64,000 nt of DNA from Amycolatopsis sp. FDAARGOS 1241 (GTDB taxonomy: Bacteria > Actinomycetota > Actinomycetes > Mycobacteriales > Pseudonocardiaceae), in contig NZ_CP069526.1 in NCBI RefSeq assembly GCF_016889705.1, forward strand, positions 1,550,001 through 1,614,000. Direction: 5' to 3'. A program made the position numbers and the translations under genes. The notes under the pieces were generated by a model. That model did no database searches, was not told where the DNA came from, and worked only from the letters and a program-made list of their open reading frames with translations. Below are positions 43,235-51,748 of the stretch, piece by piece (within the stretch, counting starts at the first letter, position 1; each line of letters begins with the position of its first letter).

Positions 43235-44128
43235 ATGGAGCTGCGGCATTTGCGGTATTTCGTCGCGGTGGCCGAGGAGTGTCACTTCGGCCGGGCGGCG
43301 GATCGGCTGCACATCGCGCAGCCGGCCTTGTCGCACCAGGTCAAGCAGCTCGAGACCGAGTTGGGGGTCGAGTTGCTGGCCCGGACGACCCGCAAGGTGC
43401 AGCTGACGCCGGCGGGGCGGCGGTATCTCGATCGGGCGCGGGCGGTGCTGGCGTCGGTGGATGCGGCGGGGGTGGAGGCCGGGCGCATCGCGCAGGGTGA
43501 GGTGGGGCGGGTGGCGATCGGGTTCACCGGATCCGCGACGTATGAGCTGTTGCCGTCGCTGGCGCGGGTGTTGCGGCGGGATTTCCCGGGGATCGATCTG
43601 GCGCTCAAGGGGGAGATGCTGACGCCGGGTCAGGTGTCGGCGCTGGTGGAGGGGGGCCTGGACATCGGGTTTCTGCGGCCGCCGGTGCGGGAGCCGGGGC
43701 TGGTGGTGCGGGTGTTGCGGCGGGAGCCGTTGATCGCGGCGTTGCCGGCGAGTCATCCGCTCACGGCGCGGGACACGGTGCGGCTGGCCGAGCTGCGGGA
43801 GGAGCCGTTCATCTGTTACCCGTCGCGGCACCGGTCGGTGGTGTACGACGCGGTGTTCGACGCGTGTCAGCAGGCGGGGTTCGTGCCCTCGGTGGTGCAG
43901 GAGGTCGGGGAGACGGCCACGCTGGTCTCGTTCGTGGCCGGTGGGCTGGGGGTGGCGCTGGTGCCCGCGTCGGTGCGGCACCTGCAGATCACCGGATGCC
44001 AGTACCGGCCGTTGGCGGGCACCACCCGCGAGGTGCAGCTCGCCGTCGCCGTGCGCACGGGTGAGGACTCCCCGCACGTGGCCAGGGTCCTCTCCCGCAC
44101 CCACACCCTCCTCGGCGGCCCGCGCTAG
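43235..44128 (+). CDS. LysR family regulator
   Basis: 297 residues from ATG 43235. The HTH is HFGRAADRLHIAQPALSHQV. Effector domain features are VAIGFTGSATYELLPSLARV, GLDIGFLRPPVREPGLVVRV and FVAGGLGVALVPASVRHLQI. It is a close structural relative of the LysR at 40562 (same domain order and similar motifs) but not a repeat at DNA level. Its last two codons lie inside the 26-bp sequence that recurs at the far end of the IS remnant, so the insertion happened right at the end of this gene. Confidence 0.88.
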   Translation: MELRHLRYFVAVAEECHFGRAADRLHIAQPALSHQVKQLETELGVELLARTTRKVQLTPAGRRYLDRARAVLASVDAAGVEAGRIAQGEVGRVAIGFTGSATYELLPSLARVLRRDFPGIDLALKGEMLTPGQVSALVEGGLDIGFLRPPVREPGLVVRVLRREPLIAALPASHPLTARDTVRLAELREEPFICYPSRHRSVVYDAVFDACQQAGFVPSVVQEVGETATLVSFVAGGLGVALVPASVRHLQITGCQYRPLAGTTREVQLAVAVRTGEDSPHVARVLSRTHTLLGGPR

Positions 44129-44146
44129 CGGGCAGGAGTGTCCACA
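44121..44146. repeat. 26-bp direct repeat, copy 1
   Basis: Begins CGCGCTAGCGGGCAGGAG and includes the LysR stop codon. An identical 26-bp copy lies at 45068-45093, on the far side of the transposase remnant. Confidence 0.85.
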
Positions 44147-45068
44147 AAGCCAGATGAGCGGGCTGGGCAGGTCGAGCATGCTTTGGTAGGAGATGGCGGT
44201 CTTGTCGAACCGGGTCGCGATGGCGCGGAATTGCTTGAGGCGGTTGAAGCAGCGTTCGACGATGTTGCGGCGTTTGTGGGCGACGCGGTCAAAGACCGGT
44301 GGGCGTCCGCCAACCCGGCCGCGGCGCAGTCGGATGGCCCGCTGGTCACGGCGCTCGGGAACGGTCGCCGGCGTGTGCCGCCGACGCAAATAGGAGCGGA
44401 TCGCGCGGCTGGAATGGCCCTTGTCCGCCAGCACTCTGCCCGGCCGGGTCGGCGGCCGCCCGGCACCCGGCCGGCGGAACGAGATCCCGCCAGTACCTGG
44501 GTGACATGGTGCAGTCGTGGACGTTGCCACCAGTGAGGACCACCGACAGTGGCCGCCCGTGACCGTCGCAGGCGAGGTGGATCTTGGTGGTGGGTCCGCT
44601 ACGGGACCGGCGGATGGCATGATCATCTGGCTCGCTGTGCCCGCCGCACGACCCGGCGTCCCCCTGTGTGAGGTGTGCCGGCGCGGCGGGCGCCGGCAGC
44701 GTGCTGGTGCAGCCGCACGATGCTGAAGTCGACCGAAACCTCCCGGTCGAGCTCATCGATCGCGTCGGCGATCACCTGCATCCGCGTCACCAGCATCGTG
44801 CGAGTCCCGTGTGTGACCAGCGCCAGAACCGGTTATACACGGTCTTCCACGGCCCCTACCGCTCTGGCAGCTCCCGCCACGCGACACGGGTCTTGGCCTT
44901 GAACAACATTCCATTGAGCACCCGACGGTCGTCAACCCGCGGACGCCCCTTCGCACCCGGCACGGGAAGCAACGGCACGATCGCATGCCACTGCTCACCG
45001 GTCAGCTCACGCTTACGCACCACAAACCCACGATCAAAGCACGTCACCATCACCCACTTTGATGACAC
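44147..45068 (-). pseudogene. IS5-family transposase, multiply frameshifted
   Basis: The N-terminal part reads from 45068: VRKRELTGEQWHAIVPLLPV, then GRPRVDDRRVLNGMLFKAKT and VAWRELPER. The middle is in another frame: SGPTTKIHLACDGHGRPLSV with VLTGGNVHDCT. The C-terminal DDE part is in a third frame: RVLADKGHSSRAIRSYLRRR, RNIVERCFNRLKQFRAIATR and FDKTAISYQSMLDL, with the conserved Glu of the catalytic triad. Many IS5 elements use one programmed frameshift, but here at least two changes plus missing segments occur, so transposition from this copy is unlikely. Confidence 0.8.
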
Positions 45069-45093
45069 GCGCTAGCGGGCAGGAGTGTCCACA
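45068..45093. repeat. 26-bp direct repeat, copy 2
   Basis: Identical to 44121-44146. Together they bound a 947-bp unit that carries the transposase remnant. Such a long duplication is not the usual 2-4 bp target duplication of IS5 elements. Confidence 0.85.
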
Positions 45094-45112
45094 GTGGCCG
45101 TTTGACCCGGCG

Positions 45113-45142
45113 GGGCTGCGCACGTCCTGCGGTGCGCAGCCC
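45113..45142 (-). terminator. Terminator of LLM oxidoreductase gene
   Basis: Perfect 11-bp stem GGGCTGCGCAC with its complement around an eight-base loop, six bases past the end of the LLM gene at 45149. Confidence 0.75.
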
Positions 45143-45148
45143 GGGGGG

Positions 45149-45988
45149 TCAGGCCAGGGGTTCGAGCGCCTTCGCGAGCGGCTCCAGCACCGCCGGCGTG
45201 TGGGGCGGCGGCAGGTAGACGATCGCGAGGTCCAAGCCGGCCTCCCCGAGGGCCTCGGCCTGCTTGGCGACCGCGGCGTAGTCCAGGTCCGGCTCCAGCC
45301 GCACGTGCGAGGACAGCGTGATCTCACTCGGATCGCGGCCGACGTCGGCGCAGTGCTGGTGCAGGATGTCGCGCTTGCGGGCGAACTCCTCCGGCGCGCC
45401 GCCGGTGAAGTTCCAGTGCTGGGCGAACCGCGCGGCCGTGCGCAGCGTGCGCTTTTCACCGCTGCCGCCGATGCAGATCGGCGGGTGCGGGGTCTGCACG
45501 CCCTTGGGGTTGCAGCGGGCGTCGGTGAGCTCGTAGTGCTTGCCCTTGAAGGTCGTGGTCTCCTGCGTGAGCAGGGAGACGATGACCTCGCAGCCCTCCT
45601 CGAAGCGGTCGCTTCGCTCCTTGATGGTGCCCAGTTCCATGCCGTACGCGCCGGACTCCTCTTCGTTCCACCCGGCGCCGATACCGATCTCCAACCGGCC
45701 GCCGGACACGATGTCCAGCGTGGCGGCCATGTTCGCGAGCAGCGCGGGGTGGCGGTAGTGCATGCCGCTGACGAGCGTGCCGAGGCGCAGCCGCTTGGTC
45801 GCCTGCGCGAGCGCCGTCAGCGTCACCCAGCCCTCCAGGCAAGGCCCGGTCGAATCGGAGAAAATGGGATAGAAGTGGTCGAACGTCCAGCCGGATTCGA
45901 ACAGCTCGATCTCGTCGGCCGCCTGCCAGACCGCGAGCATGTCCTCCCAGGCGGTGTTCTGGGGCGAAGTCTTGATGGCGAATCGCAT
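45149..45988 (-). CDS. LLM class oxidoreductase (F420-dependent type)
   Basis: 279 residues from ATG 45988. Luciferase-like motifs: RFAIKTSPQNTAWEDMLAVW, LRLGTLVSGMHYRHPALLAN, GRLEIGIGAGWNEEESGAYG and PPICIGGSGEKRTLRTAARF. The GxGAGW and IGGSGEKRTL segments are typical of actinobacterial F420-dependent enzymes of the TIGR03560 kind. The substrate is unknown. It appears monocistronic with its own terminator. Confidence 0.86.
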   Translation of the reverse strand: MRFAIKTSPQNTAWEDMLAVWQAADEIELFESGWTFDHFYPIFSDSTGPCLEGWVTLTALAQATKRLRLGTLVSGMHYRHPALLANMAATLDIVSGGRLEIGIGAGWNEEESGAYGMELGTIKERSDRFEEGCEVIVSLLTQETTTFKGKHYELTDARCNPKGVQTPHPPICIGGSGEKRTLRTAARFAQHWNFTGGAPEEFARKRDILHQHCADVGRDPSEITLSSHVRLEPDLDYAAVAKQAEALGEAGLDLAIVYLPPPHTPAVLEPLAKALEPLA

Positions 45989-46089
45989 GGGTCCGAGCGT
46001 AAACCTGGAGCTACGCCAGCTGCCAACCCGTGGGGTCCCCCGGGGCTCGAACAGGACATTGTGGACGTTCGCTCTTCCTGGCTCAGCAC

Positions 46090-46450
46090 CTACTTCAACG
46101 CGCCCAGCAGGAGTCCTGGCTCCGAGCCCAACCTCTCTGCGTCCACCCGCTCCACCGCCTCGCGTAGCAGTGCCCGGTCCGCCTCCGTCAGCCGGACCAG
46201 CTTCGCGCACGTGTCGCCGGCGTCGACGGTCCTCGACACCAGCCCGTTGGCCTCGAGGCGGGCGACGACTGCGAAGTCATCTTGCTGTCGGTGCCCGCCT
46301 GGCGGCGAGGGTCTTTTGCCGCGGCGGGGCGCGTGGTCCTCCAGCCACCGGCAGCACGAACTGCACGTGCGTGAGGTCCAGTGGCTCCAGCGTGAGCCGC
46401 ATGCACGGTTGCCACGCGAGCGTCACGTGCCAGAGCCCGGGCTCTCATCG
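46090..46450 (-). pseudogene. MarR family regulator remnant
   Basis: Fragments in three frames make up most of a MarR protein: LWHVTLAWQPCMRLTLEPLD with LTHVQFVL near 46370-46440, AGTDSKMTSQ near 46270, and ARLEANGLVSRTVDAGDTCA with KLVRLTEADRALLREAVERV and LGSEPGLLLGALK ending at 46090. The winged-helix recognition region is interrupted. It sits beside a DHA2-type exporter gene on the same strand, the usual arrangement for a drug-responsive repressor and its pump, so the pump may have lost local control. Confidence 0.7.
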
Positions 46451-46487
46451 GGCCGAAAACCGGGTCACGGCTGGGCGAAGGGGCCCG

Positions 46488-47855
46488 TCACGCGCGGCCG
46501 GTGACCACATTTCCCGCCGCCCGGGACAATCGCGCGGCCGCGATCAACGGCACGACCAGCAGCACCGCCAGCAGTACCAACGCCACCCGGAAAGGCCCCA
46601 CCGCGTCCGACGTCACCGCGCCGCCCGCGCGGACCAGCAGGGCGCCGATCGCGACGCCCAGGCCGGCGCCCAGTTCCTGCAGGGTCGACAGCAACGTGTT
46701 CGCGTGGTTCATCGACGGCTCGTCGACGTCGGCGAACGCGACACTGTTGTAGGCGGTGAACCCCGTCGAGCGGGCGATGCCGCTGAGCAGCAGCACGCCG
46801 AGCAGCACGGGCAGTGGGGTGGCGGGCGTCAGGAACGCCATTCCCACCAGGCAGGCGGCACCGACCACGATCGACACGACCAGCACCGTGCGGATGCCGA
46901 ACAGCCGCATCAACGGGGTGGTCGCCGGTTTGATGCCGACGTTGCCCACGAACAGCGCGATCACCACCAGGCCTGCGCGGGCGGCCGTCCAGCCGAAGCC
47001 GACCTGGAACAGCAGCGGCAGCACGAAGGGGATCGCCGTGATGATGCCGCGGTAGACGGAACCGGTGGCGGCCGTGATGCGGAACGTGGGAACGCGCAGG
47101 ATGCGCAGGTCGACCAGCGGATTCGACGCGCGCAACAGGTGGCGCACCGCCGTGCCGAGGCCCACGACGGCCACGACCGCCGAGACGAGGACCGCGGGGC
47201 TGAAGCCCGAGCCGAGGCCCTCGAGCGCGACCACCAGAGCCGCCGTACCGACGGCGATCCACGCAAACCCCACCCGGTCGAACGGCGCAGGACGCGACGC
47301 CCGCAGATCCGGCACGATCGCCAGCGCGACGATCAGCGCGGCGGCGCCCAACGGCAGGTTGATGACGAAGATCCACCGCCACGACGCGTATTCCGCGAGC
47401 AGCCCGCCCACCACCGGGGCGACCACCGGCGCCAGCAACGCCGGCCACGTCAGGTAGGCCACCGCGCGCACCAGGTCCGTCTTGGGGGTCGCGCGCAAGA
47501 CCACGAGCCGGCCGACCGGCACCATCATCGCGCCACCCACACCCTGCACCACGCGGGCTGCGGTCAGCAGCACCAAGTTCGGCGCCAGCGCGCACGCCAG
47601 CGACGAGAGCGTGAACAGCACCAAGGCCGTGGCGAAGATGCGGCGGGCGCCGAAGCGGTCGGTGAGCCAGCCGCTGATCGGGATGAGCACGCCCAGCGTC
47701 AGAACGTACGCGGTGATGGTGACGTTGACGTCGACCGACCGCACCCCGAGGTCGGCCGCCATGGCGGGCGCCGCGGGAGCGATGACGGTGGCGTCGACGA
47801 TCTCCATGAAGAAGGTGGCGGCGACGAGCAGCGCCAAACCCCGGCGAAACCCCAT
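46488..47855 (-). CDS. MFS transporter, DHA2/EmrB-QacA type
   Basis: 455 residues from ATG 47855. It opens GLALLVAATFFMEIVDATVI, with the acidic residue of motif D1, followed by SGWLTDRFGARRIF (motif A), ARVVQGVGGAMMVPVGRLVV (motif B) and APVVAPVVGGLLAEYASWRW (motif C, marking drug/H+ antiport). Hydrophobic segments fit 14 helices, including FVLPLLFQVGFGWTAARAGL in the second half. It should export a drug or metabolite across the cytoplasmic membrane. A GntR gene lies upstream on the same strand and a MarR relic downstream. Confidence 0.88.
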   Translation of the reverse strand: MGFRRGLALLVAATFFMEIVDATVIAPAAPAMAADLGVRSVDVNVTITAYVLTLGVLIPISGWLTDRFGARRIFATALVLFTLSSLACALAPNLVLLTAARVVQGVGGAMMVPVGRLVVLRATPKTDLVRAVAYLTWPALLAPVVAPVVGGLLAEYASWRWIFVINLPLGAAALIVALAIVPDLRASRPAPFDRVGFAWIAVGTAALVVALEGLGSGFSPAVLVSAVVAVVGLGTAVRHLLRASNPLVDLRILRVPTFRITAATGSVYRGIITAIPFVLPLLFQVGFGWTAARAGLVVIALFVGNVGIKPATTPLMRLFGIRTVLVVSIVVGAACLVGMAFLTPATPLPVLLGVLLLSGIARSTGFTAYNSVAFADVDEPSMNHANTLLSTLQELGAGLGVAIGALLVRAGGAVTSDAVGPFRVALVLLAVLLVVPLIAAARLSRAAGNVVTGRA

Positions 47856-47923
47856 GACTCTCCTGTGCGCTCGACGGAAATTTCGGTGGAAACCTCGGCG
47901 AAAACCGTTGGCGGGTAATGGGC

Positions 47924-48679
47924 TCAGACCACCAGGGAAGTCTCCACGGAGTAGCGGTCGGCCAGGTACAGGTGCCGGCCGAGCTCCACGAGCTGGCCGG
48001 CGTCGTCGAAGACCGACAGTGCGGCGGTGACGCAGGCGAGCGGCCGCGGCTGTCCGAGCAGCGCCGCCTCGTCCTCGTCGGCCAGGCGCGCGCCGATCGT
48101 CTGGTGCGCCATGGCGATCTGCGCGCCCTGCGAACGCAGCACGTCGTACAGGCTCTTGGCCGCGAGGTCTTCGTCGTCGAGCCGGTACCGGCCGACGACG
48201 TAGTTGGTCATGATCGCCAGCGGTTCTTCGTCGGCGAAGCGCAGCCGGCGGATCCGGTGCAGTGGTTCGTCCGGCGCGAGCAGGTCGAGCAGCTCCTTCA
48301 CACCGGTCGACGCGGGCGTGCACGAGCCGTGTTCGAGCAGCACGGTGCGCGGCTTGCGGCCGGCTCCGGTGAGGTCGTCGTACAGCGACGACAGGCGCAC
48401 GTCACGGTGGATCGCCGGGCGCGTGACCTGGGTGCCGAGGCCGCGCCGGCGCACCAGCAGCCCCTTGCGCACCAGGTCCTGGATCGCCTGGCGCGCGGTC
48501 GGCCGCGCGAGGCCGAGGCGCTCGGTGAGCGACAGCTCGTTCTCGATCCGGTCGCCCGGGCGCAGCGTGCCCGACGTGATGGCGTTCTCGATCGCCTGCG
48601 CCAGCTGGTGGTACAGGGGGACCGGGCTGCTGCGGTCGAGCTGCACGTCGAGCTGCACGGCGTCGGATCGGGTGGCCAT
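47924..48679 (-). CDS. GntR family regulator (HutC/UTRA type)
   Basis: 251 residues from ATG 48679 (a GTG at 48685 adds two). The winged HTH is PLYHQLAQAIENAITSGTLR with RPGDRIENELSLTERLGLAR and PTARQAIQDLVRKGLLVRR. The C-terminal UTRA domain is intact (EPLHRIRRLRFADEEPLAIM, TNYVVGRYRL). Divergent from iolC with an inverted repeat between, so it is the likely repressor of the inositol genes and responds to a phosphorylated sugar intermediate. It may also govern the MFS gene downstream. Confidence 0.86.
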   Translation of the reverse strand: MATRSDAVQLDVQLDRSSPVPLYHQLAQAIENAITSGTLRPGDRIENELSLTERLGLARPTARQAIQDLVRKGLLVRRRGLGTQVTRPAIHRDVRLSSLYDDLTGAGRKPRTVLLEHGSCTPASTGVKELLDLLAPDEPLHRIRRLRFADEEPLAIMTNYVVGRYRLDDEDLAAKSLYDVLRSQGAQIAMAHQTIGARLADEDEAALLGQPRPLACVTAALSVFDDAGQLVELGRHLYLADRYSVETSLVV

Positions 48680-48707
48680 GCGCACACCGTACCGGACCGG
48701 TGCTAAT

Positions 48708-48726
48708 TGTCATTATGTCTGGACAA
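48708..48726. promoter_or_regulatory. Candidate GntR operator
   Basis: TTGTC and GACAA arms ten bases apart, with a nested TGTC-TG-GACA palindrome at 48716-48725. It lies in the AT-rich part of the divergent GntR-iolC region, 29 bp from the GntR start. Confidence 0.5.
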
Positions 48727-48804
48727 ACTCTTGACGACGGCCGGGGAACCGACCTAACGTCGGCGCCGTCGCCGTCCGCGCTACCCGAGAGGTCGCCGAA
48801 ACCC

Positions 48805-49776
48805 ATGAACCAGCCAGCCGAGGTGCTCACCTTCGGCCGTTCCGGGGTCGACATCTACCCGTTGCAGGTGGACGTCGGCCTGGAGGACGTGACGACGTTC
48901 GGGAAGTTCCTGGGCGGGACGACCGCGAACGTCGCCGTCGCGGCGGCCCGGCTCGGGCGGCGCGCCGCCATCATCACCGGCGTCGGCGACGACCCGTTCG
49001 GCCGCTACGTGCGCCGCGAGCTGCGCCGCCTCGGGGTCGACGACCGGCACGTGGTCACCAGCGCCGAGTACCCGACGCCGGTCACGTTCTGCGAGATCTT
49101 CCCGCCCGACGACTTCCCGCTGTACTTCTACCGCAAGCCCACCGCGCCCGATCTGCAGGTGAAACCGTCCGATTTGGACACCGGCGCGATCGCCGCGGCC
49201 GGGCTGCTGTGGCTCTCGGTCAGCGGGCTTTCGGAGCAGCCGTCGCGTTCGGCGCACCACGAAGCCCTCGCCGCGCGCGGTGGCCGCGAGACCGTGCTGG
49301 ATCTCGACTACCGCCCCATGTTCTGGCCTGACGCCGAAACCGCCGGCGCCGAGGTGCGCGAGGTGCTCGGCCAGGTGACGGTCGCCGTCGGCAACCGCGA
49401 GGAGTGTGAGATCGCGACCGGCGAATCCGATCCCGAACGCGCGGCCGACGCGCTGCTTGCCACCGGCGTCCGCCTCGCCGTGGTGAAGCAGGGACCCAAG
49501 GGGGTGCTCGCCAAGACCCGCGACGAGCGGGTCGTGTCCCCGCCACTGCTCGTCAAGCCCTACAACGGTCTCGGCGCCGGCGACTCCTTCGGTGGCTCGC
49601 TCGCCCACGGCCTGCTGGCCGGATGGCCGTTGGACAAGACGCTCGCGCGGGCCAACGCCGCGGGCGCCATCGTCGCCTCGCGCTTGGAGTGCTCCACCGC
49701 CATGCCGACCGCCGAGGAGATCGACACGCTGTTGGCCGGCGGCGACCCGAATGCGAAGAGGGAGACCCAGGAATGA
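48805..49776 (+). CDS. iolC: 5-dehydro-2-deoxygluconokinase
   Basis: 323 residues from ATG 48805. PfkB-family kinase: FGRSGVDIYPLQVDVGLEDV, KFLGGTTANVAVAAARLG, ITGVGDDPFGRYVRRELRRL and the ATP/catalytic signature PYNGLGAGDSFGGSLAHGLL with the catalytic Asp. The N-terminal GRSGVDIYP is specific to IolC, which phosphorylates 5-dehydro-2-deoxygluconate in myo-inositol catabolism. Its stop overlaps the next start (ATGA). The other iol genes are not in the window. Confidence 0.9.
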   Translation: MNQPAEVLTFGRSGVDIYPLQVDVGLEDVTTFGKFLGGTTANVAVAAARLGRRAAIITGVGDDPFGRYVRRELRRLGVDDRHVVTSAEYPTPVTFCEIFPPDDFPLYFYRKPTAPDLQVKPSDLDTGAIAAAGLLWLSVSGLSEQPSRSAHHEALAARGGRETVLDLDYRPMFWPDAETAGAEVREVLGQVTVAVGNREECEIATGESDPERAADALLATGVRLAVVKQGPKGVLAKTRDERVVSPPLLVKPYNGLGAGDSFGGSLAHGLLAGWPLDKTLARANAAGAIVASRLECSTAMPTAEEIDTLLAGGDPNAKRETQE

Positions 49777-50696
49777 CCACTGTGGACACAGTGCGGTCCA
49801 CGGGATTCGCCCGCGACCACGCCGAGCTGCGCGAGATCCGGGCTCGCGAGCCCGAACGGATCGCCGCGCTGCTCGCGGCCCGCTCCCGCCGCGGGTTCCT
49901 CCCGCCGGACGGCCGGCTCATGCTGATCGCCGCCGACCACCCGGCCCGCGGCGCGCTCGCCGTCCGCGGCCGGCCCGACGCCATGGCGAGCCGGATCGAG
50001 CTGCTCGATCGGCTGGGGGAAGCGCTCTCCCGGCCGGGCGTCGACGGCGTGCTGGGCACCGCCGACGTGCTCGAAGACCTGCTGCTGCTGGGCGCGCTGG
50101 AGGGCAAGGTCGTCGTCTCCTCGATGAACCGCGGCGGCCTGGCCGGGTCGGTGTTCGAACTGGACGACCGCATGACCGGCTACGACGTGCGCGGCACCAT
50201 CGACGCCGGCTTCGAGGCCGCGAAGATGCTCACCCGCATCGACGTCGACGACCCCGCCACCGTCGCCACTCTCGAGACCTGCGGGCGCGCCGTCACCGAG
50301 CTGAACCGCGCCGGCGTCGTCGCGCTGCTGGAGCCGTTCCTCACCCGCCGCGTCGACGGCCGTGCGGTCAACGACCTGTCGCCCGAGGCCGTGATCCGCT
50401 CCGTCCACATCGCACAGGGGCTCGGCGCTTCCAGCGCGTACACGTGGCTGAAGCTGCCGGTCATCAAGGAGATGGACCGCGTGCTGGCGGCGACGACGCT
50501 CCCGGCCCTGCTGCTCGGCGGCGACCCGGCCACCGAGCCCGACGAGACCTACGAATCCTGGCGCGCGGCGCTGGAGCTGCCCGGTGTCCGCGGCTTGATC
50601 GTCGGCCGCGCCCTGCTCTACCCGCCCGACGACGACGTGGCCGCTGCGGTCGACACGGCCGTGTCCCTGGTCCGCCCCGAGCCGGCGCGCTCGTGA
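49773..50696 (+). CDS. Cgl0159-family class I aldolase-like (beta/alpha)8 protein
   Basis: 307 residues from ATG 49773, overlapping iolC by 4 bp. It matches the Corynebacterium Cgl0159-type family linked to inositol catabolism: LMLIAADHPARGALAVRGRP, VVSSMNRGGLAGSVFELDDR, TGYDVRGTIDAGFEAAKMLT and YTWLKLPVIKEMDRVLAATT, with the Lys of W-L-K in the Schiff-base position of class I aldolases. It probably cleaves 2-deoxy-5-keto-gluconate 6-phosphate, the IolC product, doing the job of IolJ. That role is inferred from the coupling. Confidence 0.85.
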   Translation: MTTVDTVRSTGFARDHAELREIRAREPERIAALLAARSRRGFLPPDGRLMLIAADHPARGALAVRGRPDAMASRIELLDRLGEALSRPGVDGVLGTADVLEDLLLLGALEGKVVVSSMNRGGLAGSVFELDDRMTGYDVRGTIDAGFEAAKMLTRIDVDDPATVATLETCGRAVTELNRAGVVALLEPFLTRRVDGRAVNDLSPEAVIRSVHIAQGLGASSAYTWLKLPVIKEMDRVLAATTLPALLLGGDPATEPDETYESWRAALELPGVRGLIVGRALLYPPDDDVAAAVDTAVSLVRPEPARS

Positions 50697-50721
50697 CCCG
50701 CGGCGATGAACCGGACCCGAC

Positions 50722-50771
50722 TTGAGCGGGCGCGCCGGCCGGAGAGGGGGCCGGCCGGCGCGCCCGCTCAA
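50722..50771. terminator. Strong bidirectional terminator
   Basis: A perfect 19-bp stem (TTGAGCGGGCGCGCCGGCC and its complement, 50722-50740 with 50753-50771) around a 12-base loop. It lies between the convergent Cgl0159-type and pxpC genes and includes the pxpC stop codon. Confidence 0.85.
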
Positions 50772-51748
50772 CCGAGCGAGCTGATCGCCGCCGCGAGGCG
50801 CTGGGCGCGGTCCTTGCGGGCCACCAGCGCGGTGTCGAGGTCGACAGGGACGAAGCGGGTCTTCGTGCCCGGCGCGGCGCGCGCCACGACGTCCATGTCG
50901 GCGCTGATCACCGTGGCGACCATCGCGTAGCCGCCGCCGGACACGGCGTCGCGGTGCAGGACGATGGGCTGCGTGCCGCCGGGGATCTGGATGGAGCCCA
51001 CGGCGTAGCCGGCGTCGACGATGTTCGACGGGTCCGAGCCCGCGCCGAAGGGCTGCACGCATTCGCGCCACTCGACACCCGGGCCGTCGTAGCGCAGGCC
51101 GGCGCGGTCGGCGACCGGGGTGAGCGTCCACTCCTCTTCAGTCAGGTTGGCCAGGCCGCGTTCGGTGAGGCGGTGGTCGTACAGCCCGAGCATCACGCGG
51201 ACCTGTTGCTGCGGGGCGAAAACCGGCCGGTGTTCCTCGGCGATGGTGTCGCCTGGTGGCGAGGTCGTCGGCGCGCCGATCGGCAGGACGTCACCCGGCT
51301 CCAGCTTCCGGCCCTGGAAGCCGCCGAGGGCGCCGAGCAGGTACGTCGAGCGGCTGCCCAGCACCGCCGGCACGTCGATGCCGCCGGAGAACGCCAGGAA
51401 GTACCGGGAGCCGCCGCCGATGTAGCCGAAGGACAACTCGTCACCGTCGGCCAGTGCCAGGCGGGTCCACTGAGGACGCTCCTCGCCGTTCACCTTCACC
51501 GGCACCGGGGCACCCGCCACCGCGACCTCCAGCGGGCCGTGGGCGCGCAGCACCGGGCCGAGGTAGGTGCACTCGAGCAGCGCCTCACCGTCGCGGTTGC
51601 CCACCAGCGCGTTCGCCAGCTCCGCCGAGTACTGGTCGAGCGCTCCACCCTGCGGGATACCCAGGTCGTAGTAGCCGATGCGGCCGCGGTCCTGGACGGT
51701 CGTCGCCAGGCCGGGCTGGCTGATCTCGATCGCGCGCTCACTCGCCAC
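50768..51748 (-). CDS. pxpC: 5-oxoprolinase subunit C
   Basis: 326 residues from ATG 51748. Biotin-dependent carboxyltransferase-like family (YbgK/KipA): ISQPGLATTVQDRGRIGYYD, GIPQGGALDQYSAELANALV, YFLAFSGGIDVPAVLGSRST and GYAVGSIQIPGGTQPIVLHR. PxpABC cleaves 5-oxo-L-proline to glutamate with ATP; the B and C subunits do the phosphorylation. Its start overlaps the pxpB end by 11 bp, and the gene ends inside a strong terminator, closing the operon. Confidence 0.9.
   Translation of the reverse strand: MASERAIEISQPGLATTVQDRGRIGYYDLGIPQGGALDQYSAELANALVGNRDGEALLECTYLGPVLRAHGPLEVAVAGAPVPVKVNGEERPQWTRLALADGDELSFGYIGGGSRYFLAFSGGIDVPAVLGSRSTYLLGALGGFQGRKLEPGDVLPIGAPTTSPPGDTIAEEHRPVFAPQQQVRVMLGLYDHRLTERGLANLTEEEWTLTPVADRAGLRYDGPGVEWRECVQPFGAGSDPSNIVDAGYAVGSIQIPGGTQPIVLHRDAVSGGGYAMVATVISADMDVVARAAPGTKTRFVPVDLDTALVARKDRAQRLAAAISSLG

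Larger units (their letters stand above)
44129..45093 (-). mobile_element. Degenerate IS5-family insertion sequence
   Basis: About 0.95 kb with one disrupted IS5-type transposase on the minus strand, bracketed by 26-bp direct repeats rather than obvious inverted repeats. The insertion lies between two convergent genes, LysR and LLM oxidoreductase, and interrupts neither. Inverted ends could not be identified, so the exact boundary is uncertain. Confidence 0.65.

Noticed and set aside
44121..45093. 26-bp direct repeats as phage or integrative-element attachment sites
   Set aside because: No integrase, excisionase or tRNA is nearby, and the bracketed unit is only a 0.95-kb IS5 remnant.
45939..47918. 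Long plus-strand frame (659 codons) opposite the MFS transporter
   Set aside because: Composition is Arg/Gln/His/Asp-rich low complexity, a typical GC-rich shadow of the exporter gene.
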